Of a stretch of 62,500 nucleotides of DNA, positions 12,304 through 22,449 are shown piece after piece. The stretch covers positions 211,972 to 274,471 of the forward strand of contig CAJNDS010002189.1 in NCBI GenBank assembly GCA_905221605.1, written 5' to 3'. Positions within the stretch are counted from its first letter, which is position 1. Every line of letters begins with the position of its first letter. The position numbers were made by a program, and so were the translations under genes. Under the pieces are notes generated by a model. That model was not told the origin of the DNA and made no database searches. It was given only the letters and a program-made list of their open reading frames with translations. The DNA is from Symbiodinium natans. Its lineage: Eukaryota > Sar > Dinophyceae > Suessiales > Symbiodiniaceae.

Positions 12304-12415
12304 GCTCGAAGGGAAATGCTTACGTAGGGTTTAGGGTTTAGGGTTTAGGGTTTAGGGTTTAGGGTTTAGGGTTTGGGGTTTAGGGTTTAGGGTTTAGGGT
12401 TTAGGGTTTAGGGTG
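11560..12415. repeat. TTTAAAGGG variant array and flanking heptamer arrays
   Basis: A degenerate TTTAAAGGG-type array lies at 11560-11735, TTTAGGG at 11815-11902, CCCTAAA at 12072-12125 and 12200-12247, and TTTAGGG at 12323-12415. Exon 12260-12303 sits between the last C-rich and G-rich blocks. Confidence 0.9.
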
Positions 12416-13151
12416 TATGGAAGGGAAGCTCGCTGGTGCTAAAAGCACCCGGGCCGCTCGCTTGCGTTAGCATGTAGTCCCACCCCAACGACCAAAACTA
12501 TTCTCATTTCGGGTTTAGGGTTCACCCCCCAAACCCCCCTCAAGGGGGGGCTTTCTTGCTTTAACCAAAAAAAGAGCAGGGTGGGGCCTCCTGAGCTTTG
12601 TGGAGCCTGTCAGTGGCTCGTAGGCTTCTTGGAATGGAGGGGTGCCCAAAAACCGTCGATTGCAATACTAAAAAACTAACAGCGTTTTCGCTGCGGTCTG
12701 GGCAAATCCTGGATCGCGGGCAGCCTTAGGGCAGCAAAGTGGTAGGGGGAAGCAGGGGCCGAGAAGGGTTCCAGGAAAGGCAGGTTTGGAGGTCCTCAAG
12801 GCGTGCCAGGCGGCAAAAGCTTCGGCAGGGTCCCAGCGGGGTCGGTCCCAGAAGGTCTCGGGGGGTTCCAAAAAAATTCCCTTACCCTCCCTCACCGTTC
12901 TGTGGAGACGCTCGGTCGGGGGCCTCGAGCGCCCATGTAAATGGACAGCGGCGCTCTCGGCAGTTAAGGGTTTAGGGTTTAGGGTTTAGGGTTTTAGGGT
13001 TTTAGGGTTTAGGGTTTAGGGTTTAGGGTTTAGGGGATAGGCCATGCTGGTGATTGATCGAAGTTGTAGGCACCCTTTTGAGACCCCAAACGCTAAGGAG
13101 CAGGCAACAAGCCGACTCAGACACACCGACGTACGCACCCATCCACTGCAG

Positions 13152-13272
13152 GACATGTGGGAAAAAGAGATGAACCCCGCGGAAGAGGAGCGAAGCAAGG
13201 TGAAGGCGCGGTGGATTCAGGGGGAGTTGCGAGCTTTTAAGGTTTCTGTCATCAAAGTGAAGGGCATAATAT
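13152..13272 (+). CDS. Candidate 3' exon of the phosphodiesterase gene
   Basis: After the AG of ctgcag, the frame reads DMWEKEMNPAEEERSKVKAR and continues to a TAG at 13270-13272. It is charged and coding-like. If the previous exon ended after TGG CAG, the join would be NWQ-DMWEKE, but that needs a GA donor instead of GC. Composition and position support a terminal exon; the donor is not settled. Confidence 0.4.
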
Positions 13273-13605
13273 AGGGGCCTGAATAAGGTTTTGGGAGGTT
13301 ATTAGAGCCTATACATAAAGGAACCCTACGGGAATACTATTGGTAGTTATTCCGACACCTATATTACAGGGCTCAGAGGCTTTCGAAGTATTCGATTTTT
13401 CTGCCGCTTGCTTCGGATTTGTAATCTGAGCATAGGGCTTGGGCAGACCGTCCGATTTGCCATGCTCACTTCTATATCACCCTTGGGAACTATTAGTATA
13501 GACTGTTGCGCCAGGGGCGCGTGGACAAAGTCACACGCAGCATCAGCGAGGCCCCACCTGGGGGGGGGGGGAGTGGGGTGTTTATCCGTTTATCCCCAAG
13601 CCCCC

Positions 13606-15225
13606 ACTAAACCCTAAACCCTAAACCCTAAACCCTAAACCCTAAACCCTAAACCCTAAACCCTAAACCCTAAACCCTAAACCCTAAACCCTAAACCCTA
13701 AACCCTAAACCCTAAACCCTTAACGAGGTGTAGAAGGATCTTCGGGGGCCGACTGGTGTTGATGCACGTAACAGAGCATGCAACAACGTATGTTAGCTTC
13801 TGGAATGCCACTTGACGTTTGCCTCTTCGGGTGGTTTCTTTGGGGCGGTGACCTTACTTTGGGTCGCAAGGCTAGGGTGTGGGGCGGAAAGCGCCCTCCA
13901 GAATCAGGTTTCGTGTTTAAAGTGGCTTGAGAGTTTTGGGCGTATTGGGTAGGCCCTAAGCTTTCGGATGAGCCGTGTTTTCCTCTACCCTGAGCCCGAA
14001 ACTTAGCCCCTACAGCCGGCGTAGGAGCGCGGCTCTTAGGGTTTAGGGTTTAGGGTTTAGGGTTTAGGGTTTAGGGTTTAGGGTTTAGGGTTTAGGGTTT
14101 AGGGCAGACCCAACCCACCCAAAGCCCTACTCCACATTGTTCTACAACTTCCGGCCATTTCTAGCTACGATCGCGTCTCTTCTCCCAGAGCCGTGTGAGT
14201 TTGTGTCGGCTGCTTGAGCAAGCCTTTGCCAAACCTGTCCAGTTCACTGCGCGCAGGGCCCTTGGGTTTAGGTGCTTGCAGATCGCGTTTCGCTCATGTT
14301 TCTGCGTGTCAGCAGCAAAAGCGAGAAGATCTCACCGAATCTAACCCTTAGCCCTACACCCCAAAGCCCCTCAAGCCCTAAAGGCATGAAATCTAACGGA
14401 CAAAGGTAGAAACCACTTTAGCTAGGTGTCTTGATCAATGCCGCTTATGACTTGTGGGAGTTTCCATAAAAAGGGGTGCACCCTGACAAAGCTTGAGCGG
14501 AGACCACCCCTAACTGTTGAAAACCCTAGCCTTGCCCTAGACCAGAACCCTGAACTTTTCACCCGAAATCCTGAACTTTTCTGTTGAGTTCTCGGGAAAC
14601 CCAAACCCTACACCCTCTTAACCCCCAATATCCTGAAGTTATTCCTAAGCCCTATAGCCTTAAACCCAAGAAACCTGAACCCTGAACCCTGAACCATAGA
14701 CCTAAACCCTAAACCCTAAACCCTAAACCCTAAACCCTGAACCCTGAACCCTGAACCCTGAACCCTGAACCCTGAACCCTGAACCCTGAACCCTGAACCC
14801 TGAACCCTAAACCCTGCACCCTAAACCCTGAACCCTGAACCCTGAACCCTGAACCCTAAACCCTAAACCCTAAACCCTAAACCCTAAACCCTAAACCCTA
14901 AACCCTAAACCCTAAACCCTAAACCCTAAAACCCTAAACCCTAAACCCTAAACCCTAAACCCTAAACCCTAAACCCTAAACCCTAAACCCTAAACCCTAA
15001 ACCCTAAACCCTAAACCCTGCACTTCCTCTCTATCCCCCCAGCAACGTGCCAGGCGATTGAGCGCGCACCGCTTTGATCGCCAGGCCAAGGCACTCTTTG
15101 GGTCTCCTGCTTAGGGTTTAGGGTTTAGGGTTAGGGTTTAGGGTTTAGGGTTTAGGGTTTAGGGTTTAGGGTTTAGGGTTTAGGGTTTAGGGTTTCGGGT
15201 TTAGGGTTTAGGGTTTAGGGCTTTG
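13606..15225. repeat. Telomere-type arrays, including a (CCCTGAA)n variant
   Basis: CCCTAAA heptamers fill 13606-13722 and TTTAGGG 14037-14105. A long C-rich block spans 14640-15018, of which 14737-14850 is largely CCCTGAA. TTTAGGG runs 15113-15222. The unique gaps at 13723-14036 and 14106-14600 contain no gene I can support. Confidence 0.9.
15054..15108 (+). CDS. Candidate exon, unknown
   Basis: The segment follows AG, starts with G, reads RLSAHRFDRQAKALFGSP without stops and ends before GC. It has a C-rich array upstream and a TTTAGGG array right after the donor, the same flanking order as proven phosphodiesterase exons. No family is recognisable from 18 residues. Confidence 0.45.
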
Positions 15226-16298
15226 GGAGTCGAGAGGGATAATTGTCAGCCGGAAGCACTTCTGACAGACCTCTTAGGCGTCCCAGCACCTAGGGCTCGT
15301 TGTACCCACGCATTGCTTAAGAACCCCGAAAAAATGCAATTTTTTCTTCCTTGTAGGGGCAATATAGGGGTTCAATTTTTCTTCCTTGCAAGGGCAATAT
15401 AGGGGTTCGTTATCGAAATATGTTTCTTGGCGCTCTTAAGCAAATTGGTAGTGTTAGCGCCCCCCCCAGCCTTGGATTCTCTGACCTTGTCGGCAGGTTT
15501 CACATCGAGGTCTCCAGCAGCTATCGCGATCCTGGCGACAGGGTCGGTGTATGGGAAACATGAGTTAGTGTTTGTCTGCATCATCTCCGTTGGGTGTGGC
15601 TCAGCCCAGAAATTTCCGCAAGCAGCTGTTGCCAAGCAACAGAGGCCTTGCACCCCTGTAGATGTGCCACACGAAGTGCCTTGATTGAGGCTCGTATTGA
15701 TATGTCCCCATCTGTCCTATGCAGGTAAGAGCCGATATAGCAAGCTGGTAGTCCTGAGCCCTGAACCTTGAAGCATTGACGCTACAGACCGAAGTCCTGG
15801 ACCACTTTGAAGATCCAATTCTCTCCACCTCCTGCTCTTAAATTCGCCCGAGCGCAGAATTGATGCTGCGGGGTCGGTCAATCGCAGTTGCCAGAAACCC
15901 GAAGGGTTCTGGCATACGGGGTGTCGCATAGGTTGTTCCGAATGCTTACATCCAAACAGACTGTTCGTAAGTGCATGTCAGATGCGATGTTCAGCGAAAG
16001 CATATCTAGCCTTGTCCGAATCAGGCCGAGCGGTTAGAGGGCCGCAGGTCTTGGCACCACCCCACAGCAGTGGACATGTGTCTTTTCAGCTTAAGCAGCT
16101 GATGTGGCAGCTCCCCTCGTTGTGGTTCCAAGCAAGGGCGGTGAAGGAGTGACATAGAAAGCATCCTGCCATCGTTGAACCCATTTGTGTACTGCAAGCT
16201 CTCGTCGGTCGTTCCTTCCTCGCCTTAACCACGAACTTGCATCATCTTGCCCCTTGCCCTCTGTTAAGAGCTGGATGGGGTTTCTAGGGCTTCGGGTT
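15226..16298. other. Array-free region, no supported gene
   Basis: Roughly 1.07 kb without telomere repeats. A ~35 bp segment with cttccttg, ggggcaatataggggtt is tandemly duplicated at 15339-15408. Short overlapping ORFs exist on both strands (for example 15427-15684 +), but none has a convincing start, motif or codon pattern. Confidence 0.5.
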
Positions 16299-16299
16299 G

Positions 16300-17366
16300 C
16301 AAACCCTAAACCCTAAACCCTAAACCCTAAACCCTAAACCCTAAACCCTAAACCCTAAACCCTAAACCCTAAACCCTAAACCCTAAACGCCAAACAAAAA
16401 TTGGGCCTTGTTGGGTGGACAGGATGGGCATGTATCATGCTATCACAATCTCGGAATGCGTGTCGTCATCGTTAAACCCTCGCTCTTGGAGCGGCGAACT
16501 TGCTGCCACGAGGAGCAAACAGCCTTGTTGAGGGGTTTAGGGTTCAGGGTTCAGCGTTCAGGGTTCAGGGTTTAGGGTTTAGGGAGCCACGCACTCCTGA
16601 CCAGTTCCTTGGTTTCGGGTTTCCACAATGCACAAGCGGAATGTATGGGTTTCTTGGCCGTTGTTCGCCTGCAGACTTCCGATAGAAGCAGTGGCATAGG
16701 AAAGGGCGACCCCCCTCATCAACCCGGAAGTTGTGCGTCCTGGCCCAAGATTCAGCGGAGGGCTTATTGGTGTTCGGGGTTTGGGACCCTAAACCCTAAA
16801 CCCTAAACCCTAAACCCTAAACCCTAAACCCTAAACCCTAAACCCTAAACCCTAAACCCTAAACCCTAAACCCTAAACCCTAAACCCTAAACCCTAAACC
16901 CTAAACCCGAAACCCTACACCCTAAACACGAAACCCAAAACCCTAAACCCTAAACCCTAAACCCTAAACCCTAAACCCTAAACCCTAAACCCTAAACCCT
17001 AAACCCTAAACCCTAAACCCTAAACCCTAAACCCTAAACCCTAAACCCTAAACCCTAAACCCAAACCCTGAACCCTAAACCCTAAAACCTCCGTGAGTGG
17101 CCGAGTAGACTTCCTGACTGCCATCGAGTGAGGTGGACACCGCGCATCAGGCGCTCGTGTTGTACTTCCTCAGCCTGGGTGAGGAGAGGGGTCAGGGGGC
17201 ATCCGAAGCTCCCGGGAGCAGTGGGGATTAGCCCTAAACCCTAAACCCTAAACCCTAAACCCTAAACCCTAAACCCTAAACCCTAAACCCTAAACCCTAA
17301 ACCCTAAACCCTAAACCCTAAACCCTAAACCCTAAACCCTAAACCCTAAACCCTAACCCTAAACCC
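16300..17366. repeat. Long CCCTAAA arrays
   Basis: C-rich heptamers occupy 16300-16388, 16787-17090 and 17230-17366; G-rich units occupy 16515-16585. The block near 16787-17090 is one of the longest in the window, with only a short degenerate interruption near 16906-16945. Confidence 0.95.
17133..17207 (+). CDS. Candidate exon, unknown
   Basis: AG then G start, GC after the end, open frame beginning VDTAHQALVLYFLSLGEERG. Hydrophobic and acidic residues alternate in a protein-like way. It may belong with the exon at 17374, but the phases as drawn do not match, so one boundary is probably wrong. Confidence 0.4.
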
Positions 17367-17373
17367 CAAAAAG

Positions 17374-17845
17374 GATGCCCCTAATTGGAATATGGCTGGG
17401 CTACCAAGTCTTCATTCAGGGCATTGAGTCCTCAAAGAAGCCATGGAGGTATCCAACCCACAACCCTCAGGCCTGAATGGGCCCTAAACCCTAATCCTCG
17501 AAATGTTGCCCCTTCTACTAACAGTCGATGACAGGGATTATCTTACCCCTTTGCATACTCCCTACTAAGGACTGTTATGTTAGTATAGGGGGGAACATCC
17601 CAACCTAAACCTTAATGCCAGCCCCCAAACCCTAAACAGCCGTAAACCTTGGCCTAGAAATAAACCCTAAACCCTAAAGCCTAAACCCTAGATCCTAGAC
17701 CCTAGACCCTAGACCCTAAACCCTAAACCCTAAACCCTAAACCCTAAACCCTAAACCCTAAACCCTAAACCCTAAACGCTACACCCTGCCATCAGACGAG
17801 GAGACGAAGCCTGGACGTGTCCGCCTCTCACGACTCAGCCCATCC
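17374..17845 (+). CDS. Two candidate exons that join in frame, unknown product
   Basis: Exon 17374-17439 reads MPLIGIWLGYQVFIQGIESS plus a Lys and ends two bases into a codon before GC. Exon 17801-17845 starts with G after AG and continues RRSLDVSASHDSAHP before another GC. The phases match (2 to 2). The first exon is hydrophobic enough to be a membrane segment. The intron carries a MITE-like foldback (17502-17603) and a CCCTAAA array (17690-17776). I recognise no family. Confidence 0.45.
17502..17603. repeat. MITE-like foldback element, diverged
   Basis: aatgttgccccttctactaacagtc and ctaaggactgttatgttagtataggggggaacatcccaa; same family as 3756, lower identity on the left arm. Confidence 0.65.
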
Positions 17846-17911
17846 GCAGCCCAGGCTGCTACCCTGAAATGGGTAGCTTCCTATACTAGGGTTTAGGGTT
17901 TAGGGTTTGGT

Positions 17912-19200
17912 ACCTTATTGGGGGGTCCTTATTCTAGGGGAATCCTGATAGTTAGGGTTTGGGTTTAGGGCTTAGCGGTACCTTATTGGGGGTCCTGATT
18001 TTAGGGGAATCCTACGATCAGGGGTCCCGTATGCTTGTGTGGGTGGTTTCCTATATTAGGGTCCCTTTTTGGGTACCCATGATTGTAAGGCGGCACCCTT
18101 TAACAATGGATCCCCAAAAGGGGCCCTAATTTAGAGAGCTTCCCATAGAGGGTAGGCTTTGGTGGTTTTAGGGTGCTCGAGGTCTTTAAGGGGTTTTCAG
18201 GGTGTAGTGATTTCGGGTTTTAGGGTTTTCGGGCTGGTGTTTCAGGCCTCAAAGATCTTGGGGCGGGCTTTTAGGTGTTTAGGGCTTTCAGGTTTTAAGG
18301 GCTTTTGAAGTTATCGGGTTTGGGAAGTTTAGGGTTTTGGGGGCCCTGGATTTCGTAATTTCGCTCTCCTGACGAGCCCTTCCGTTTCTCATTTTCTTTC
18401 GCAGTGCAGCAGCACTTTCATCTACTAGGTGGGCCCTTGGGACATATTCCCTTCGTTGGGTTTGAGAGGATCAAATGCAGGAATATTTCTCAGAGGGCTT
18501 TAGTGGGCCATCCTGGTCTACATGGGGGTCCTGCTTCAGACTTTGCTGAGCAAGGTTCATTGGTTCAGGGGGTGTTCTCATGACTACTCCCCCCCCCCCC
18601 CAGGTTCCCCCCTTTAAGGCACTTAAAAGGGGGGAACCGAGGGACCCTAAACCCTAAACCCTAAACCCTAAACCCTAAACCCTAAACCCTAAAGTATATG
18701 GGGGGGTGGTAGGGGAACCCATGATGTTCAAGATCTCTATGGGCCCCTTCCATCACATCCGTTCCAACCCTTCGCTGTGAGAGACCTTTCTTGGTCCGAC
18801 CTGGGGGTTTCCGACATACCGTGTGCCCTTTTTTAGGGGTCCCTTTAAGGGGATTCTAATTCTATTTGCGGTATAAAAGGGGTACCCCTGTTTTGGGAAA
18901 TAGCCACCTCGAGTCGTGCCGACCCTCTCTGTGACATTTTTTCAGTGCACATACTTTCAAGCTTTGCACATCTTTCCCTTCGTCCTTGAGCACTCGCAGG
19001 GGAAACCCTGCTCGTAGGACCTTTCCAACCTGCAGCCCGACACGCCCGCCCAACGCCCCCAGATGTGGCATTTCTCCGGCCCATGTTTCTTGAGCCTGCA
19101 GCCTCGGGATGTTCACCCTTATACGCCTTAATAGGGAAGATTAGAATAGTAGGGCTAACTACAATCTATATTAAGAACTGTAGTATCAGGGGGGGAACAT
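17912..19200. other. Non-coding stretch with several dispersed repeats
   Basis: It contains two copies of a ggtaccttattggggg...taggggaatcct segment (about 17918 and 17979), a foldback-like segment at 18040-18150 that recurs inverted at about 39270-39335, a ~90 bp repeat at 18433-18523, a short CCCTAAA array at 18640-18692, and an 11-C run near 18590. I see no gene. An ORF on the minus strand (18845-19116) has no recognisable feature. Confidence 0.5.
18433..18523. repeat. Dispersed ~90-bp repeat, copy 1 of 4
   Basis: cccttgggacatattcccttc...gagaggatcaaatgcaggaatat...agtgggccatcctggtct. Same-orientation relatives lie at about 19548-19645, 26998-27095 and 32878-32975. No inverted ends are obvious. 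Confidence 0.65.
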
Positions 19201-19205
19201 CCCAA
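19106..19205. repeat. MITE-like foldback element, diverged
   Basis: gggatgttcacccttatac at left, gtatcagggggggaacatcccaa at right; abuts a CCCTAAA array on the right. Confidence 0.7.
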
Positions 19206-19318
19206 CCCTAAACCCTAAACCCTAAACCCTAAACCCTAAACCCTAAACCCTAAACCCTAAACCCTAAACCCTAAACCCTAAACCCTAAACCCTAAACCCT
19301 AAACCCTAAACCCTAAAC
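19201..19318. repeat. CCCTAAA array
   Basis: A near-perfect C-rich heptamer array abuts a MITE-like element on its left and a candidate exon on its right. Confidence 0.95.
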
Positions 19319-19322
19319 CCAG

Positions 19323-19373
19323 ATGCTCCGGCACATCCGCGACTTCCTGGGCATCGTCTTTCAGATCCGTGAG
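19323..19373 (+). CDS. Candidate exon, unknown
   Basis: Seventeen codons, MLRHIRDFLGIVFQIRE, follow a CCCTAAA array and an AG and end before GC. A TTTAGGG-rich region follows at 19410. Unlike most exons here it does not begin with G. The sequence looks like a coding helix but no family can be named. Confidence 0.4.
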
Positions 19374-20063
19374 GCTCGTGGGAGTTAACTTCTAGTAGGG
19401 TTTCCAGCGTTAGAGTGTAGGGTTTAGGGTTTAGCGTTTTGTTTTTAGGGCTTTTAGGGTTTTTAGGGTTTGTAGGGTTTTTAGGGTCTTTAGGGTTTTG
19501 GGGGTTTTTAGGGTTTTAGGGCTTTTAGGGTGCTAATCTAGGGAGGGTGTTGGGACATTTTCTGTTTTCCCTTAATTTGGGTGTAAGAGGATCATATTCC
19601 GGGAACACCTTTCGGAGGGTTTTAAGGGCCATCCTAGTATTTGTTTAGGGCTACTGGTGCCCTAAACCCTAAACCCAACCCTGCAATCTGCGGGGTTCGA
19701 GCCTCGGATGGGCTGGAGAGGCTCTCTAAACCCTAAACACTCAACCCCTAGGCTCTGAACCCACTCGGAGGCTCTCAAGCTTCGTAGCCAGTTTAGGGTT
19801 TAGGGTTTAGGGTTTAGGGTTTAGGGTTTAGGGTTTACCCTGCGGGTTCACTTCCAAGTGTGGTGCAAAGTGTCAGTTGTGTCGTTATTTACAGTGTATG
19901 TGTTTTTCGGCTTTGGAAGGAGAATCAGGTTTTGGGTGGCTTTTTGTTCATGTCATCATCTTGTGTGGTCAGGATAGAAATATTGGCATGACAGCGTGAT
20001 AGGGCTGAAGTCTGTCTTGTCATGATGATGTAAGCATTGTAGCGGGACAGCGCTGAATCTGCC

Positions 20064-20593
20064 ATGTCGTCCCTGCGTCGGTTGGCTTTGCTGCTGAGCA
20101 TTGTTCTCGTGCTTCAATGCATCGGCAGTCGCTTGCCTGCGGCTCTGCATCGTTTGGAGCGGTTCGCAGGCAACGACCTGCGGGCTCACTTTGACGTGCT
20201 CGTCTCCACGCCGTCTGTGCGATACCATGGGTTTCTTTGGCCGAGTGCGCAGGAGCTCTTGCTTTTTGCTTGGTAACAGAGAGGAGTCGGATAGCACGCT
20301 CACCAGACGTACAAGACATGGCACGGCGGCATCAAATGTTGATCGAGCGACGTTTTGGTGTTTTGTCGACATGGCCTCCTTTACCACATGACCTGGCGAG
20401 TCATGTGCATGCCTGGCAGACCCGAGCTCGCGGCTCAGTGCCGTCAGAGGATTGGGTCACATCTGGCGTGGATCCAGAAATGGCAGAGCAGACCACGGCT
20501 CCCGGCAATGTGACGGACATCTTCGCAGAGGAGTTAGACTTCGACGCATTGGCCACGGACGTGGCAACTGGGCTGGACTTATGTTTTATGTAG
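20064..20593 (+). CDS. Putative signal-anchor protein, split or frameshifted
   Basis: An ATG at 20064 opens a 70-codon frame with a basic start and a hydrophobic core (RRLALLLSIVLVLQCIG), like a signal peptide or membrane anchor, ending at TGA 20276. A second frame, open to the TAG at 20593 but without its own upstream ATG, carries coding-like sequence (ARRHQMLIERRFGVLSTWPP) and an acidic C-terminus. A short intron around 20230-20280 could join them; I cannot fix its ends. It opens the array-free island that also holds the transposase, so it may be transposon cargo. Function unknown. Confidence 0.35.
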
Positions 20594-20769
20594 TTTGCAT
20601 TTTCCCTATCCTGAAATTACGTCAAGAGTTTTCGCAAGACGCAAGAGACTGTGAGGAATACGAAGAGGAGTCACAGCAACTTGAAGCTTCAGAAGATGAG
20701 GTGGGCGTGGTGTGCCTGTTACTTGGTGTGCCCGTTGCTTCTTGTCATGGCTGCTAGGCTCGTAGGCAC

Positions 20770-21423
20770 ATGAGAGACACACGGGCTGCGAGTGGAGCAA
20801 CACCTACTGCAGCCGTGCAGGTTCTTAGCCAGTTTCAATGTAGCCGGAGCATCGTCTCCGTTTCAGGGGTCATGGAATGCAGCTCGCAGTCGTCCAGCCG
20901 GGCGGGCGTAAGCCTGTCACAGATGCTGCGTGCGATGCTGTGCGCTTTGTCACAGCAGCTGCCATCTGCGCGTGAGCAGGAACGGTTTTGTGAAGAAGTT
21001 GTGCCAGCTTTGCTGGAGGGCTTGTCTGACATACACGGAATGGTGACCTTGGATCGGCGCAGCATCATGCATGAGATTGACATGCTTGTCTCACTGGCAT
21101 GGTCTTTGGAGGCAGCGGTCAAGGATACGTCCGGCAAGTCAGACATTCGCATTGTGGAGTCACATCTGCATGCGCGAGGAACATGCCAGGGCAGCTTGAC
21201 CGGAAATTCCGAGGTGTACTTGATGGGGCCTGATCCTGCGCATGCTAGGGAGGCGAGAAACACCCTTCGCACATTGCGAGAGAAAGTGCAGGCATGGTCC
21301 AGCATAGTGACATGCACGACGCAACTCGAGGAGATGTGGTCTGACGTGCTTTGCTGCGCACGTGACATAGAGGTCGTCTTGGAGCATCGTGTGCAGTGCG
21401 TCCTGCTGGACGCAGACATGTAG
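20770..21423 (+). CDS. Hypothetical protein, 217 aa
   Basis: ATG at 20770 to TAG at 21423. The predicted protein is largely helical, with Leu/Glu/Arg-rich stretches such as EVVPALLEGLSDIHGMV and a C-terminal cysteine-containing segment, but no motif I can name. It lies downstream of the signal-anchor ORF on the same strand and just upstream of the tandem repeats at 21.5-22.3 kb. The opposite strand is also open over most of this length, so coding status rests on composition only. Confidence 0.4.
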   Translation: MRDTRAASGATPTAAVQVLSQFQCSRSIVSVSGVMECSSQSSSRAGVSLSQMLRAMLCALSQQLPSAREQERFCEEVVPALLEGLSDIHGMVTLDRRSIMHEIDMLVSLAWSLEAAVKDTSGKSDIRIVESHLHARGTCQGSLTGNSEVYLMGPDPAHAREARNTLRTLREKVQAWSSIVTCTTQLEEMWSDVLCCARDIEVVLEHRVQCVLLDADM

Positions 21424-21500
21424 TCGACAGGGCAAGCTGTCTGGAAAAGGGTTTCATCTCCCGTAACCCCCGTAGCCGCCAAGAAGTTTCTTAACCAAGA

Positions 21501-22260
21501 ACGACTGGGCAGGACGCAGAAAAGGTGGACATGGAGGATGTCTGCAGCCCAATGCCGGCGCAGGCGAGGGATGCAAGCTCGCTTCAGGAGTGTTTGGCTC
21601 AGGGGTAAGGGGATTTTCGTTGGAGAGTCTTTAGCGACTGCGAACGTGCTCTAGCCACCCCCCTAGCCTAAACCCCTCCCGGGAAGAGCCCCCTCAGCAA
21701 CAGGAAAGCAACGACCTCTCCAAAACTCCTTGGCAGGAAGCAGAAAAGCTCGACATGGAGGATGTTTGCAGTCGAAGGCCGACAGAGGCGAGTTTAGGGT
21801 TCCTGCACTGTTGACAGGGAGGGTTTGGGTTCAGGAGTGTTTGGCTGAAGGTTCAGGGTGTTGTTGTCTGAGTAGCTTTTTTTGGGCGACTGCGAACGTG
21901 CTCCAGCCTCAACCCCCCCCCCTTAAGAGCACCCTAAGCAACAACAAAGCAACGACCTTTCGAAGACGACTTGGCAGGAAGCAGAAAAGCTGGACATGGA
22001 AGATGTGTGCAGTGCAAGGGCGACAGAGGCGAGTTTGGGGTTCGTGCAGACAGGGAGGGTTTGGGTTCAGGAGTGTTTGGCTGAGGAATGAGGGCATTAT
22101 GGTTTGAGGGTTTTTGGGCGACTGGGAACGTGCTGTAGCCTAAACCCCCGCCTCCCGTTAAGAGCACCCTATACCCGAAGCAACAAGCAAGCAACGACCT
22201 GTCCAAAACGACTTGGCAGGAAGCAGCAAAGCTCGACATGGACGATGTCGGCAAGAAAGA
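21501..22260 (+). repeat. Four diverged tandem units of ~225-241 bp
   Basis: The segment cttggcaggaagcagaaaag, followed by t/cgacatgga.gatgt, recurs at about 21501, 21726, 21966 and 22207. Each unit also contains caggagtgtttggct, a gcgactg.gaacgtgct box and a caacgacct segment. The fourth copy is truncated about 50 bp in. Short ORFs across the units are probably not genes. Confidence 0.8.
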
Positions 22261-22449
22261 CGCGGCAAAGGCCAGGTCGAGCGCGGAGAAGTAGCTGTAA
22301 AGTAGGTGCGCGCAGTAGTGGCAGAGTGTGCGGTGCACGTTTGTTGCAGTGAAGGGTTCAGTTTAGTGCAAGAGCCCCAAGCCAAACTCCGCAAACGCCA
22401 CCAGAACGATGTAGCCTTTGGGGTTCAGAGAAGCCGTGGTGTAGGAACC

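Noticed and set aside
14737-15018. CRISPR-like regularly spaced repeats
   Set aside because: Units are contiguous heptamers without spacers, and the genome is eukaryotic.
16018-16075. tRNA (Leu/Ser-type) suggested by ggccgagcggttaga
   Set aside because: Resembles an A box only; I found no acceptor-stem pairing and no GGTTCGA-type B box at the right distance.
20835-21482. Minus-strand 215-aa ORF
   Set aside because: Shadow of the + strand ORF at 20770-21423. The reverse frame lacks any motif and has a Ser/Cys/Thr-rich composition typical of antisense frames.
22306-22449. Extension of the zinc-knuckle ORF upstream of 22450
   Set aside because: The ATG at 22450 has better context and directly precedes the basic start and the CCHC knuckle. 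The upstream frame overlaps the end of the tandem-repeat region and looks non-coding.
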